A stretch of DNA of 53,247 nucleotides from Actinomycetales bacterium (GTDB taxonomy: Bacteria > Actinomycetota > Actinomycetes > Actinomycetales > Kineosporiaceae): NCBI GenBank assembly GCA_012719445.1, contig JAAYAH010000218.1:1-53247 (forward strand). Direction: 5' to 3'. How positions within the stretch are numbered: the stretch's first letter is position 1; every line of letters begins with the position of its first letter. The notes under the pieces were generated by a model. That model made no database searches, had not been told where the DNA came from, and worked only from the letters and a program-made list of their open reading frames with translations. Positions 1 through 9,596 of the stretch are shown one piece after another. The position numbers and the translations under genes are program-made.

Positions 1-405
1 ACCTTCGGCAACGTGCACGGCGTCTACAAGCCGGGCAACGTCAAGCTGCGCCCGGAGATCCTCAAGGAGATCCAGGACGCAGTCGGGGCCAGGTACGGCA
101 AGGCCAAGCCGTTCGACCTGGTCTTCCACGGCGGCTCCGGCTCGCTCCCGCAGGAGATCTCGGACGCCGTCGACTACGGCGTGATCAAGATGAACGTCGA
201 CACCGACACCCAGTACGCGTTCACCCGCCCCGCCGTGGACCACATGTTCCGCAACTACGACGGCGTGCTGAAGGTCGACGGCGAGGTCGGCAACAAGAAG
301 GTCTACGACCCGCGCTCGTGGGGCAAGGCCGCCGAGAACGGCATGACCGACCGGGTCGTCGAGGCCTGCAAGGACCTGCGTTCCGCGGGAACCCACGTCG
401 CCTGA
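1..405 (+). CDS. fba: Class II fructose-bisphosphate aldolase, C-terminal part
   Basis: Partial gene, open at the left edge; 134 codons are visible from base 1 to the TGA at 403-405. The enzyme cleaves fructose 1,6-bisphosphate to dihydroxyacetone phosphate and glyceraldehyde 3-phosphate in glycolysis, and runs in reverse in gluconeogenesis. The visible part carries class II (zinc) hallmarks: the FGNVHG stretch with a metal-ligand histidine at the very start, the FHGGSGS phosphate-binding loop (about residues 42-48), and the GVIKMNVDTDTQYAFTRP segment near residue 60. It ends in the usual short helical tail. A strong hairpin follows 15 bp downstream, so it is probably the last gene of its transcript. 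Family assignment is secure; the start lies outside the window. Confidence 0.96.
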   Translation, partial: TFGNVHGVYKPGNVKLRPEILKEIQDAVGARYGKAKPFDLVFHGGSGSLPQEISDAVDYGVIKMNVDTDTQYAFTRPAVDHMFRNYDGVLKVDGEVGNKKVYDPRSWGKAAENGMTDRVVEACKDLRSAGTHVA

Positions 406-420
406 GCCCTCCGGTATCGC

Positions 421-453
421 ACGGGGCCCGGTCCACCACGGACCGGGCCCCGT
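421..453. terminator. Hairpin terminator after fba
   Basis: A perfect 14-bp GC-rich stem (421-434 with 440-453) closes a 5-nt loop, 15 bp after the fba stop codon. There is no clear T-tract, as is common in actinobacteria. The rest of 454-636 holds no recognisable gene. Confidence 0.8.
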
Positions 454-636
454 CGCATCGGTCAGGGGCGGGTGAGGGGTCAAGCACGGCGCGGCGACGG
501 CCGATGACGGGGAGGTATCCATCTCGCCCGGGCATCGTCTCGTTCGGGGACTGTCGGGATCCGGGCGCACCGGCCGGTACCGCGGTCCGACCCGCCGACC
601 GGCTCGGGTGTCCTTCGCGCGTTCGGGGGGCTGGGC

Positions 637-1422
637 ATGCTCGTGTACCGGCGCCGGCGGTCGATCCGTCTCCGGCATGTGGTCGCGGTGCTCGCCCTCG
701 GCGGGTGTCTGGTCGCCACCGGCCCGGTGCAGGCCACGGCGACGGGCCGGCAGCGGGCGGCCTCGGACCGGGTGGTCGCGGCGGAGGAGAGTGCCGCGCT
801 GGTCCATCGGATCCGCCTGCTCAGCGGCCGGGTCGTCACCTGGCAGGGTCGGATCGAGATCCAGGCCCTCGTCGAGGGACCGGAGGAGGCCCTGGCCCCG
901 GAGGGGTACAACCGGCGCGGCCAGCTCGCCGACGTCGCGGAGATCAACAGTGCCATGAAGCGGCTGGACCGACGGGAGCTGCCGCTGCGCGAGCGGTCCC
1001 GGATCGACAGCCTGGTCACCACCTGGCGGGCCTGCCGGGCCAGGGACGGGGACCTGGTGAGGCTGATCGAGCGGGTCGGAGCGAGCCGTCCCGAGGTGAC
1101 CGTCGCCTTCATGGAGGGGCCGGTCCGGGAGTCGTGGGACATCCTGTTCGAGGAGGCCGCGGGGCTGGAGACGTCGCTGGACGGGTGGATCGCCCGGCAG
1201 TCGGTCACCGCGTGGCGGGCGCAGGCGGTGTCCCGGTTCACGCCGCCCGCGCGCGGGCTGCTCGTCCTCGCCCTCCTGGCGATCGCGGCCGGCGGCCTGT
1301 CCGGACGTCGCTCGCGGGGGCGGTCCTCCGGAGGACCGCGCGCGCCGGGAGGACGTTCCCCTCAACGACTTTGGCGCGCCGGATTCCGTCCCCTGCCGCG
1401 GGCCCGACGCGCCACTACGTAA
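637..1422 (+). CDS. Membrane-anchored protein with helical extracytoplasmic domain, unknown function
   Basis: 261 residues, not recognised. A basic N-terminus (YRRRRSIRLRH) precedes a hydrophobic segment at about residues 14-32 that could be a signal anchor. A roughly 165-residue stretch rich in Arg, Glu, Ala and Leu follows, then a second hydrophobic segment (GLLVLALLAIAAGGL, about 207-221) and a basic Arg/Gly/Pro-rich tail. This N-TM, helical domain, C-TM, basic tail plan resembles the sensor part of four-helix-bundle ligand-binding proteins without any output domain; that is inference. ATG 637 is preceded by a G-run at 625-630 that can serve as ribosome binding site. It ends in TAA, rare here. 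It lies 53 bp upstream of the LuxR-type gene in the same direction. Confidence 0.6.
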   Translation: MLVYRRRRSIRLRHVVAVLALGGCLVATGPVQATATGRQRAASDRVVAAEESAALVHRIRLLSGRVVTWQGRIEIQALVEGPEEALAPEGYNRRGQLADVAEINSAMKRLDRRELPLRERSRIDSLVTTWRACRARDGDLVRLIERVGASRPEVTVAFMEGPVRESWDILFEEAAGLETSLDGWIARQSVTAWRAQAVSRFTPPARGLLVLALLAIAAGGLSGRRSRGRSSGGPRAPGGRSPQRLWRAGFRPLPRARRATT

Positions 1423-1435
1423 TGATGCACGCTGG

Positions 1436-1474
1436 TTGCTGACAGTGGCGTCCTCTCCATGCCATTGTCAGTAA
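1436..1474. promoter_or_regulatory. Hairpin/operator-like inverted repeat ending 1 nt before the LuxR-type start codon
   Basis: Arms 1436-1449 and 1461-1474 pair over 14 bp with two G-T wobbles, around an 11-nt spacer. The right arm contains CATTGTCA. The repeat ends one base before ATG 1476 and leaves no room for a Shine-Dalgarno sequence. It could be an autoregulatory operator on a leaderless promoter, or a structure controlling translation. Confidence 0.5.
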
Positions 1475-1475
1475 C

Positions 1476-2459
1476 ATGCCATCGACGATGGGTGCCCTGG
1501 CCGTTCTCGGCCTCCACAGCGATACCGAAACCCTCTACCGGGCCCTGCTCCGGGGGCAGTCCGCACCCGGCCGACCGGTCCTGCCGCCGGGCTGGTCCGT
1601 GGACCGGGCCGAGGCCACCATGGACGAGCTGCGCACCGTGGGGCTGGTCGAGGACGAGGGCGGTTCGGCACGGGTCGTCGATCCGGCCGTCGCCGTCCGG
1701 CGGCTCCTGGCCCGGGAGGAGCGCGAGATCGAGCGGCGCCGGCGCCGGCTGGCCGAGGCGCACGAGGCCATCGAGCAGATGGAGTCGGACTACCAGCGGG
1801 CGAGGGTGGAGGTGCTCGGCAACCCGCAGATCGACGCCGTGGACGCCGCGCTCGCTCCCGCGGCCCTCGTCGCGCTCATCCGGGCAGGCCACGGACCGGT
1901 GAGCACCCTTCACCAGGGAGCGAGCGAGCGCAGCCCCGCCGACAGGGCCCTGTTCGAGGCCCTGGCCGAGGCGGCCTCCTCGGGGCGGGTGCTGCGCGGC
2001 GTCTACCCGCGGGCGCTGCTCGACGACCAGCTCTGGGAGGCGTGGGCCCGACGCCGGGCCGCCCTCGGCGAGCGACAGCGTCTGTCGAACCGGCCGGTCC
2101 CCGCCGTGGTGATCATCGGTGGGGAGGCGGTCGCCATCGGCGGCGGGGCGGATCGGCCGGCCAGCGTCGTGCTCATGTCACGGGCGCCTCAGCTGGTCCA
2201 GGCGTTCACCGACACGTTCGAGGCCTGGTGGCAGAACTGCTCGCCGTTGCCCGGCGGGCAGGACCAGGGGGAGGGAGTCGACGAGCAACAACGCCTGCTC
2301 TCCCTGCTCGCCGCCGGCTGCAAGGACGAGACGGTCGCCCGGCTGCTCGGGCTGTCCGTGCGCACCGTCCGCCGTCGGGTCGCCGAACTCATGGACAGCA
2401 GCGGCGCCAGCACCCGGATGCAGCTCGGGGTCCAGCTGGCCCGTCGCGGTCTGGTGTGA
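1476..2459 (+). CDS. Orphan LuxR-family transcriptional regulator
   Basis: 327 residues. The C-terminus (about 260-327) is a LuxR/GerE-type helix-turn-helix: [20 protein letters not shown], then [18 protein letters not shown]. The N-terminal part has a TrmB-like winged-helix feel (residues 1-70), an Arg/Glu-rich helix ([20 protein letters not shown], about 88-107), and then a domain with a [13 protein letters not shown] strand-turn-strand as in the phospholipase-D-like sensor domain of orphan actinobacterial LuxR regulators. There is no receiver domain or kinase partner. ATG 1476 has no Shine-Dalgarno; a 14-bp inverted repeat abuts it. The CATTGTCA core of that repeat recurs before the lipoprotein gene at 11626, a possible shared target. 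The ligand cannot be predicted. Confidence 0.8.
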   Translation: MPSTMGALAVLGLHSDTETLYRALLRGQSAPGRPVLPPGWSVDRAEATMDELRTVGLVEDEGGSARVVDPAVAVRRLLAREEREIERRRRRLAEAHEAIEQMESDYQRARVEVLGNPQIDAVDAALAPAALVALIRAGHGPVSTLHQGASERSPADRALFEALAEAASSGRVLRGVYPRALLDDQLWEAWARRRAALGERQRLSNRPVPAVVIIGGEAVAIGGGADRPASVVLMSRAPQLVQAFTDTFEAWWQNCSPLPGGQDQGEGVDEQQRLLSLLAAGCKDETVARLLGLSVRTVRRRVAELMDSSGASTRMQLGVQLARRGLV

Positions 2460-2680
2460 CCGGTCCCGGCGTCAGCACCGGGCGGTCGTCGTGGCCTGGA
2501 GACCCGGCGTGCGCCTCGGCGGGCCGATACCCCCGTTGGGATACCCTCGCGGGGGCTCGTCGCGGCATCCGGTGCGCATCCGGTGCCGTGGCCCGGCCCT
2601 CGGCCGGTCCGGGCGGCCCCGCCGTCCGGGCGGCCCGGTGGTTCCGGGATCCGTGGATCAGTGAGGAAGGTGAACCGGCG

Positions 2681-3960
<1,280 letters not shown>

Positions 3961-3967
<7 letters not shown>

Positions 3968-4057
3968 CGCGTCGTCACGGCTGCGGGGCTGCGCCCTGTC
4001 CCGGCTGCGGGGCTGACATGTCGTCCCGATTGCTGGGCTGCGCCCCGTTCCGGCTGC
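3961..4057. repeat. Two-copy direct repeat over the purA stop codon
   Basis: Copies at about 3961-4008 and 4010-4057 (period 49 bp, roughly 80-85% identical by eye) begin with GGGCTGAC and end with CCGGCTGC. The first copy contains the purA TGA (3965-3967). The remainder of 4058-4316 shows no convincing gene. Confidence 0.6.
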
Positions 4058-4316
4058 GCGGCGAGGGACGGACAAGGTTGCGTTAAGGCAGCCGCGGTGG
4101 AATGTCCCCATCGGTTGCCGCGACCCCCCGGTCCACTCCGCCTCTGGATTGTCCGGGTCTGGGGGGTCACGACGGTCGATGCGTCGGATCGGACGGCGGA
4201 GGCAGGCGTACAGGTACACGGGCAAGGTCACTGGGAGAAGGCACGGCGGGCTCCGCTCGGTCCGGTCGCGTGGTAGGGGGCACGAGGCGCGGTCGCCTGA
4301 CCCGTGCCGCGGGAAC

Positions 4317-4355
4317 GGGGGGATGATCCGGAGCTCAGCTCCGGGTCATCCCCCC
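4317..4355. terminator. Near-perfect hairpin with the SARP gene stop codon in its loop
   Basis: Arms 4317-4334 and 4338-4355 pair over 18 bp with a single G-T wobble. The 3-nt loop 4335-4337 (TCA on plus) is exactly the TGA stop of the minus-strand regulator gene. It can end transcription from both purA and the regulator. Confidence 0.75.
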
Positions 4356-6935
4356 GCCCCGAGCCGGAGGGGACGGCACGGGGCACGACCCCGTCGCGAG
4401 GTCGAGGGCCGAGCGCCACAGTCGGTGCGCCTCACCGCTCCGTCCGCAGGCGAGGTGGACGTGAGCCAGCTCCGCCGCGGCCACGGCCCGGCCGATGGCG
4501 TCGCCGGACCTCGTCGCCCGGTCGAACGCGTCCTGGTGGTGCAGCAGCGCGGCGTCCGGTCCCTCGCTCACCGGTGCCGGTTCCCCGTCCGACGGATGGT
4601 CCCCGCCTCCCGTGCCGTCGGGCGCAAGAGCCTCGATCAGGTGGTCCCGCGCCTGCGCCGAGCGGCCCCAGGCCCACAGCACCTCGGCGAGCCCCAGCAG
4701 GGCGAGGCGTTCGACCGAGGGATCTGCCGTGGGACCGGCCACGGGGTCGGCCGTGGGACCGGCCACGGGGTCGGCCGTGGGACCGGCCACGGGGTCGGCC
4801 GTGGGACCGGCCACGGGATGGGCCGGGTCCCGCGCGGCGCGCAGCGCGGCCTCGGCGACCGCCAGCGCGTCGGTCCGTCTGCCCGCGGCCAGGAGGAGCG
4901 GCCGGAGCCGCTCGGCGAGCCGGAGCACCGGTCCCGGCCGCCCGTCGGCCGCGACGTGCTCGACGAGCGTGACCAGGGCGTCCCACCCGTCGTCCACCCG
5001 GTCGTCGCCGGCAGGTCCGTCGCGGGCGAGCACGGCGAGGCGGTGGTCGAGCACCCGGTCGACGGCGTCGTGGCGCGCGCTCGGGGGGTCCACGGCGAGG
5101 GCCCGGGACCGGGCGTCCGCCAGGACGGCGTGGGGCACCCGGAACCGGGAGGGTGCGACGTCCTCCACGAGCCGGGACCGCACCAGCAGGTCGAGGGACT
5201 CCCCGGCGGCCTCGGTCGTCTCCCCGGTGAGGGCCGCGACCAGCTCGGCGGACCAGGGCAGACCGGGGAGCAGGCCGAGCAGCCGCAGGGTCCGCGCCGG
5301 GCCGGACGGCAGCCGGCGATGCGCCCAGGACAGGACGTCGCGCAGCGCGGCGGCCTCGACGGTGGTCTCCTCCTCGGCCCTCCCCGGAGCGACGAGCTCG
5401 GCCGCCAGCTCCGTGGCGAGGTCGGCCGGCGAGGACTCCGGTCGGGACACCGCGAACGCCGACGCGACCCGGACGGCGAGGGGGAGCCGGGCGCAGCGCT
5501 CGACGGCTGCGGCGAGGGCACGGGACTCCGCGGCGGCCCTATCGTCCACCAGCGTCCGGGCGAACGTCACGGCGTCGGCGGGAGGGAGCGGCCCGACGGG
5601 GATCCGCCGGGCACCGTCCCTGGCGACGAGCCCCGGCAGCGGGTTCCCGCTGGTGACCAGGACGACGCAGGACGGGGTGCCGGGGAGGAGCGGCCGGACC
5701 CGGCCCACCGACGTCGCGCCGTCCAGCACCACGAGCATCCGCCGTCTGGCCATCACGGTCCGGTACCGGGCCGACCGCTCGGCGAGATCGAACGGGATGT
5801 CGGTCGCGGCGACCCCGAGGGACTTCAGCGCGCCGGTGAGCGCCCGACCGCACGCCCCCTCCCGGTCCGCGGCGTGCTGGAGATCGACGAACAGCAGCCC
5901 GTCGGGGAAGCGATCGGCGACCCGGCGCGCCCAGTGCGCGGCGAGCGTCGTCGTGCCCACCCCGTCGGGTCCGGTGAGCGCGACGATGAGCATCGTCCGC
6001 TGCGGGTCGGCCTCGCCGAGCAGCGTGTCCAGCGCGGCGAGCTCCTCCCGCCTGCCGGTGAACGACGGGGGGTCGGCCGGGAGCCGGGATCCCGTCGGCT
6101 GCTCCGGCCCGGCGGGGGACGCCGCCCGCGACGTCGTCGAGGCGCCCGCGGGGGACGGCCCCCGGCCGCCCGCCCCCGGGTCGTCGACCTCCCCGCGGAG
6201 GATCAGGGCGTTGAGGTGGACCAGGTCGGGCCCGGGGCCGGTCCCCAGCTCCTCGTCGAGGCGCTGCCGGGTCTCGGCGAAGCAGCTCAGCGCCTCGGAC
6301 CGGCGGCCGTCGACGCACAGCGCCCGCATCCGCAGCCCGACCAGCGGCTCGGCCAACGGGTACTCCTCGGCCACCCGACCGAGTTCGGTGAGCACCGCCT
6401 GGACGGCGCCGAGGCGTAGGGCGGTCTCACCCCACCGGACGAGGGCGTCCTGATGGTGCCGTCGCGACGCGTCGCGCACCTGGTCGACCCAGGAACCGGC
6501 CAGCCCGGCCAGCGGGGTGCCCCGCCACTCGTCGAGCGCCGAGCGCAGGAGCCGCTCCCGTGCCGCGTCGTCGCGCTCCCGGCGGGCGGCGTCACCGAGC
6601 CTCCGGCACCGGTGCAGGTCGATCCGGTCCGGAGCGACGGTGAGCAGGTAGCCGGTCGGTCGGCGGTCCAGCTGCACCGGGTCGTCGGCCGGCTCCAGCT
6701 CGGCGGCCCGGCCGAGGAGCCGGCGGACCCGGGTGAGGTTGACGTAGAGGGCGTTGCGCGCCTGCCGCGGCGGGTCGTCGTCCCACACCCGGCGGACGAG
6801 AACGTCCAGGGGGACCGCTCGGCCGACGTCGACGAGCAGGGCCGCGAGGACGGTGCGCTGCTGACGTGGTCCCAGCTCCAGCGGGACACCCCCGGCGTGC
6901 AGCTGCATCTCCCCGAGCAGCCGGAAGTCGGCCAC
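4335..6935 (-). CDS. SARP/AfsR-type regulator with BTAD and NB-ARC domains
   Basis: 866 residues, GTG start at 6935. Layout: OmpR-type winged helix (about 1-95, FRLLGEMQLHAGG...ALYVNLTRVRRLLG), bacterial transcriptional activation domain (about 105-250), an NB-ARC/STAND ATPase (about 290-600), then a helical repeat region. Such proteins activate secondary metabolism or developmental genes through direct repeats. The P-loop reads GPDGVGTTT (322-330), with Thr328 where AfsR-type proteins have the essential Lys, and the Walker B region is LVVLDGA rather than ..LDDA. ATP binding may therefore be weak or lost. An 8-residue repeat PVAGPTAD occurs four times at about 704-736. No target cluster is visible; purD and a lipoprotein lie divergently. 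An AGGAG is about 10 nt before the start. Confidence 0.88.
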   Translation of the reverse strand: MADFRLLGEMQLHAGGVPLELGPRQQRTVLAALLVDVGRAVPLDVLVRRVWDDDPPRQARNALYVNLTRVRRLLGRAAELEPADDPVQLDRRPTGYLLTVAPDRIDLHRCRRLGDAARRERDDAARERLLRSALDEWRGTPLAGLAGSWVDQVRDASRRHHQDALVRWGETALRLGAVQAVLTELGRVAEEYPLAEPLVGLRMRALCVDGRRSEALSCFAETRQRLDEELGTGPGPDLVHLNALILRGEVDDPGAGGRGPSPAGASTTSRAASPAGPEQPTGSRLPADPPSFTGRREELAALDTLLGEADPQRTMLIVALTGPDGVGTTTLAAHWARRVADRFPDGLLFVDLQHAADREGACGRALTGALKSLGVAATDIPFDLAERSARYRTVMARRRMLVVLDGATSVGRVRPLLPGTPSCVVLVTSGNPLPGLVARDGARRIPVGPLPPADAVTFARTLVDDRAAAESRALAAAVERCARLPLAVRVASAFAVSRPESSPADLATELAAELVAPGRAEEETTVEAAALRDVLSWAHRRLPSGPARTLRLLGLLPGLPWSAELVAALTGETTEAAGESLDLLVRSRLVEDVAPSRFRVPHAVLADARSRALAVDPPSARHDAVDRVLDHRLAVLARDGPAGDDRVDDGWDALVTLVEHVAADGRPGPVLRLAERLRPLLLAAGRRTDALAVAEAALRAARDPAHPVAGPTADPVAGPTADPVAGPTADPVAGPTADPSVERLALLGLAEVLWAWGRSAQARDHLIEALAPDGTGGGDHPSDGEPAPVSEGPDAALLHHQDAFDRATRSGDAIGRAVAAAELAHVHLACGRSGEAHRLWRSALDLATGSCPVPSPPARGGGMTRS
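4729..4824. repeat. 24-bp tandem repeat inside the SARP gene
   Basis: Four copies of a 24-bp unit (GTGGGACCGGCCACGGGG...) at 4729-4752, 4753-4776, 4777-4800 and 4801-4824. The first three are identical; the last has a few changes. The unit keeps frame and encodes PVAGPTAD, so copy-number change would alter linker length only. Confidence 0.9.
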
Positions 6936-7162
6936 GGTGCGCCGTTCTCCTCTCCCGCAGGACGCCGTCGAGCCGGCGTTGCCCCAAGAGTGCCCTACCC
7001 CGGCGGTGGTCCGAGCGGGCCAGGGGGATCGGGGGGTGTTGCGAAGTGGACGAAACGCCTCGGATTTCGTTGATTGAAGGCGTCGGAGTTGTCAGAAGGC
7101 GTGGCATTCGTGCGAGGATGACGACCGAATCCGTGGGCGCCGGGAATTTCCGGAGGAACCAG

Positions 7163-7729
7163 ATGGCAGCAGAGCAGCGCCGGACCCGCACCGGGCCGGC
7201 CGCGTCGACGACGGTGGTCCGGGCACTCGCCGTCGTCCTCGCCGGCGGGGCTCTGGCGGCGTGCGGGCAGGGGGTCACCCCGGCCGGCGAGTACGTGCCA
7301 CCGACCCCGGTGTCGGTGTCCCGCGCGGTGACCTCCACGTCGACGGAAGGCGCTCCGTCCGTGCGCGTCTCCGGCCTGTCCGACGGCGACCGGGTGAAGG
7401 CCGAGCAGGAGATCCGCGGCACCGCGGCCGGGCTCTCCCGTCACCTCCAACTGTGGGTCGTGGTGCGCGACGTGCGGGCCGGGGTGTTCCGACCGCAGGA
7501 CGACGCGATCTCGCCGGAGACGTGGGGCAACTGGTCGGTCCGGGCGCGGTTCGGCGGCGAGAAGGCCCGTGGCGGGAGGTACGAGGTCCTCGTCGTGGCC
7601 GCGACGACGAAGGCGGGCAACGTCTTCTACCAGTACCTCTACGCCACCGCGGGGAAGGACGGTCCCGGGCTGGAGGACCTGCCCCGCGGGGTGCGCACCC
7701 TCGCCGACGTCACCGTCACCCGGTCCTGA
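7163..7729 (+). CDS. Secreted lipoprotein, unknown function
   Basis: 188 residues. N-terminus MAAEQRRTRTGPAAS, a hydrophobic stretch, then lipobox LAAC with the lipidated Cys at residue 34, so it should be exported and anchored outside the membrane. The mature part begins with a Pro/Thr/Ser-rich linker. It then forms a compact beta-rich domain (SVRVSGLSDGDRVKAEQEIRG...LQLWVVVRDVRAGVF) that looks like a bacterial Ig-like or surface-binding fold; this is inferred from the beta-strand pattern only. ATG 7163 is chosen because GGAGG lies at 7152-7156; the frame is open further upstream without lipoprotein features. The 227 bp to the divergent SARP gene probably carry both promoters. Its stop codon falls inside an imperfect direct repeat. 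Confidence 0.75.
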   Translation: MAAEQRRTRTGPAASTTVVRALAVVLAGGALAACGQGVTPAGEYVPPTPVSVSRAVTSTSTEGAPSVRVSGLSDGDRVKAEQEIRGTAAGLSRHLQLWVVVRDVRAGVFRPQDDAISPETWGNWSVRARFGGEKARGGRYEVLVVAATTKAGNVFYQYLYATAGKDGPGLEDLPRGVRTLADVTVTRS

Positions 7730-7809
7730 TCGGGCGTCCCCCGGGTCTGATCCGGTGCTCACCCGGTCCCCGATCGGTGGACACCGGTCCTGATCCTGTG
7801 TCCCCCGGG
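7721..7809. repeat. Imperfect direct repeat over the lipoprotein stop codon
   Basis: CGGTCCTGATC, four variable bases, then GTCCCCCGGG occurs at 7721-7745 and again at 7785-7809 (period 64 bp). The first copy includes the TGA at 7727-7729. The second copy runs into a GC-rich potential hairpin (7802-7808 with 7822-7828) that may act as terminator before purD. Confidence 0.5.
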
Positions 7810-7872
7810 GGTCTCCGGTCGCCGGGGGCCTCTCCGGGAGGTGCGGCCGGTCGGGCTCGGGTGATCCCCGCA

Positions 7873-7878
7873 TAGGGT
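7873..7878 (+). promoter_or_regulatory. Putative -10 element of purD
   Basis: TAGGGT sits 8 nt before GTG 7887. This fits an actinobacterial -10 (TANNNT) with transcription starting at or next to the start codon. No convincing -35 is seen. Confidence 0.45.
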
Positions 7879-7886
7879 GAGCTCTC

Positions 7887-9164
7887 GTGAAGGTTCTCGT
7901 CATCGGCTCCGGCGCACGCGAGCACGCCCTCGTCCGTTCCCTCACCGAAGACCCCGCCGTCGACGCGGTGGTGGCCGCCCCCGGCAACGCCGGGATGGAC
8001 GCCTCCGTGCTGTGTCGCGCGGTGGACGTCATGGACCCCGACCAGGTCGCCGCGCTCGCCACCGAGCTCGCGGCCGACCTCGTCGTCATCGGTCCCGAGG
8101 CGCCGCTCGTCGCCGGGGTCGCCGACACCCTGCGGGTCAGGGGCGTGCCGTGCTTCGGTCCGTCCAGGGCTGCGGCGCAGCTCGAGGGGAGCAAGGCCTT
8201 CGCCAAGGAGGTCATGGCGTCGGCGGAGGTCCCCACCGCGATGGCCCGGGTGTGCACGACCCTCGACGAGGTCGACGACGCCCTCGCCTCCTTCGGCGCG
8301 CCGCACGTGGTCAAGGACGACGGCCTCGCCGCGGGCAAGGGCGTCGTCGTCACGGACGACCGGCAGGCCGCGCTCGACCACGCCGCGGTCTGCCTCGCGA
8401 GATCGGACGGCCGGGTCGTCGTCGAGGAGTACCTCGACGGTCCGGAGGTCTCGCTCTTCTGCATCACGGACGGCCGGACCGTCGTCCCCCTGGTCCCGGC
8501 CCAGGACTTCAAGCGGGTCGGCGAGGGTGACGCCGGCCCCAACACCGGTGGGATGGGCGCCTACTCGCCGCTGCCCTGGGCCCCGAAGGACCTCGTCGAC
8601 GAGATCGTCGCCCGGGTCGCCCAGCCGACCGTCGACGAGATGGCCCGCCGGGGGACGCCGTTCTCCGGGGTCCTCTACTGCGGGCTCGCCCTCACCTCCC
8701 GGGGGATCCGGGTCGTCGAGTTCAACGTGCGGTTCGGCGACCCGGAGCTCCAGGTCGTGCTCGCCCGCCTGGTGTCCCCGCTGTCGTCCCTGCTGCTCGC
8801 GGCCGAGAACGGGACCCTCGACGCGCTCCCGCCGCTGCGCTGGCGGGACTCCGCGGCCGTGACCGTCGTCGTCGCCGCCGAGAACTACCCGGGGACGCCG
8901 CGCACCGGTGACCCCGTCGGCGGCCTGGACGAGGCAGGGGAGGTGGACGGCGCCTGGGTGCTGCACGCGGGCACCCGCAGGGACGCCGTGGGCCAGGTGG
9001 TCAGCGCCGGTGGCCGGGTGCTCTCGGTCGTGGGCACCGGGGCCGACCTGGACGCCGCGAGGGACCGCGCCTACGCCGCCGTCGACCGGATCGACCTCTC
9101 CGGCTCGCACCACCGCCGCGACATCGCCGCCCGGGCGGCCAAGGGCGAGATCTCGGCCGGCTGA
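7887..9164 (+). CDS. purD: Phosphoribosylamine-glycine ligase (GAR synthetase)
   Basis: 425 residues, typical length. It joins glycine to phosphoribosylamine with ATP, the second step of purine synthesis. The N-terminus KVLVIGSGAREHALV is the family signature. The ATP-grasp core includes the VKDDGLAAGKGV loop (about 148-159), the NTGGMGAYSP motif (about 219-228) and the FNVRFGDPE metal-binding motif (about 280-288). GTG 7887 is used because it begins the family N-terminus directly. A TAGGGT element 8 nt upstream suggests a short or absent leader. It follows a divergent SARP/lipoprotein region and precedes purC by about 420 bp. Confidence 0.98.
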   Translation: MKVLVIGSGAREHALVRSLTEDPAVDAVVAAPGNAGMDASVLCRAVDVMDPDQVAALATELAADLVVIGPEAPLVAGVADTLRVRGVPCFGPSRAAAQLEGSKAFAKEVMASAEVPTAMARVCTTLDEVDDALASFGAPHVVKDDGLAAGKGVVVTDDRQAALDHAAVCLARSDGRVVVEEYLDGPEVSLFCITDGRTVVPLVPAQDFKRVGEGDAGPNTGGMGAYSPLPWAPKDLVDEIVARVAQPTVDEMARRGTPFSGVLYCGLALTSRGIRVVEFNVRFGDPELQVVLARLVSPLSSLLLAAENGTLDALPPLRWRDSAAVTVVVAAENYPGTPRTGDPVGGLDEAGEVDGAWVLHAGTRRDAVGQVVSAGGRVLSVVGTGADLDAARDRAYAAVDRIDLSGSHHRRDIAARAAKGEISAG

Positions 9165-9230
9165 CCCGTTTCTCCCGACACCCCGGGAGGTCCGGGGGAG
9201 GTCCCTGGAGGTCCACCGGGACGCCGACCG

Positions 9231-9596
9231 TCAGAGCGCGAGGGCGAGGACCGTCACCAGGACGGCGGCGAGCAGCACCGCGAGCACCGTCACCCGCAGC
9301 CGGCTCCCCGCCGCGGTGGCGTGCCGGGCGTTGGTGTGCTCGGCGACCTGCCGGGGAGCGCGTCCGTGCCGCGCCCCCACCTGGACGGGGTGCGCGTGCC
9401 GTGCGCTCGCGACGTCGGTCACGCGCCGGTTGTCGGCCCGTCCCGGCACGGCCTTGAGACCGGCCCGGCCGGAGCGGCCGCGGCGACGCCCCGCTGTTCC
9501 GGCCGCCTGGCCGCCGGGTGAGGTGTCACCGGGGGCGGTACCGGTCGACGATCGGTGTCCGCGCGGGGTCGCTAGGCTGCTCGTGATGGACCTCAT
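9231..9596 (-). CDS. Possible small tail-anchored membrane protein
   Basis: A minus-strand reading frame of up to 121 codons between purD and purC. The last 22 residues (LRVTVLAVLLAAVLVTVLAL...) form a convincing transmembrane helix preceded by a basic segment rich in Arg and His. That is the layout of a tail-anchored or single-pass protein. The ATG at 9596 overlaps the first 11 bases of purC; a GTG at 9422 would give a 63-residue form. Neither has a good Shine-Dalgarno. No known domain is recognised. It could be a chance frame, so treat it as tentative. Confidence 0.35.
   Translation of the reverse strand: MRSITSSLATPRGHRSSTGTAPGDTSPGGQAAGTAGRRRGRSGRAGLKAVPGRADNRRVTDVASARHAHPVQVGARHGRAPRQVAEHTNARHATAAGSRLRVTVLAVLLAAVLVTVLALAL
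9573..9578 (+). promoter_or_regulatory. Putative -10 element of purC
   Basis: TAGGCT lies 7 nt before ATG 9586, with no Shine-Dalgarno in between. This suggests a leaderless purC transcript. Confidence 0.5.
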
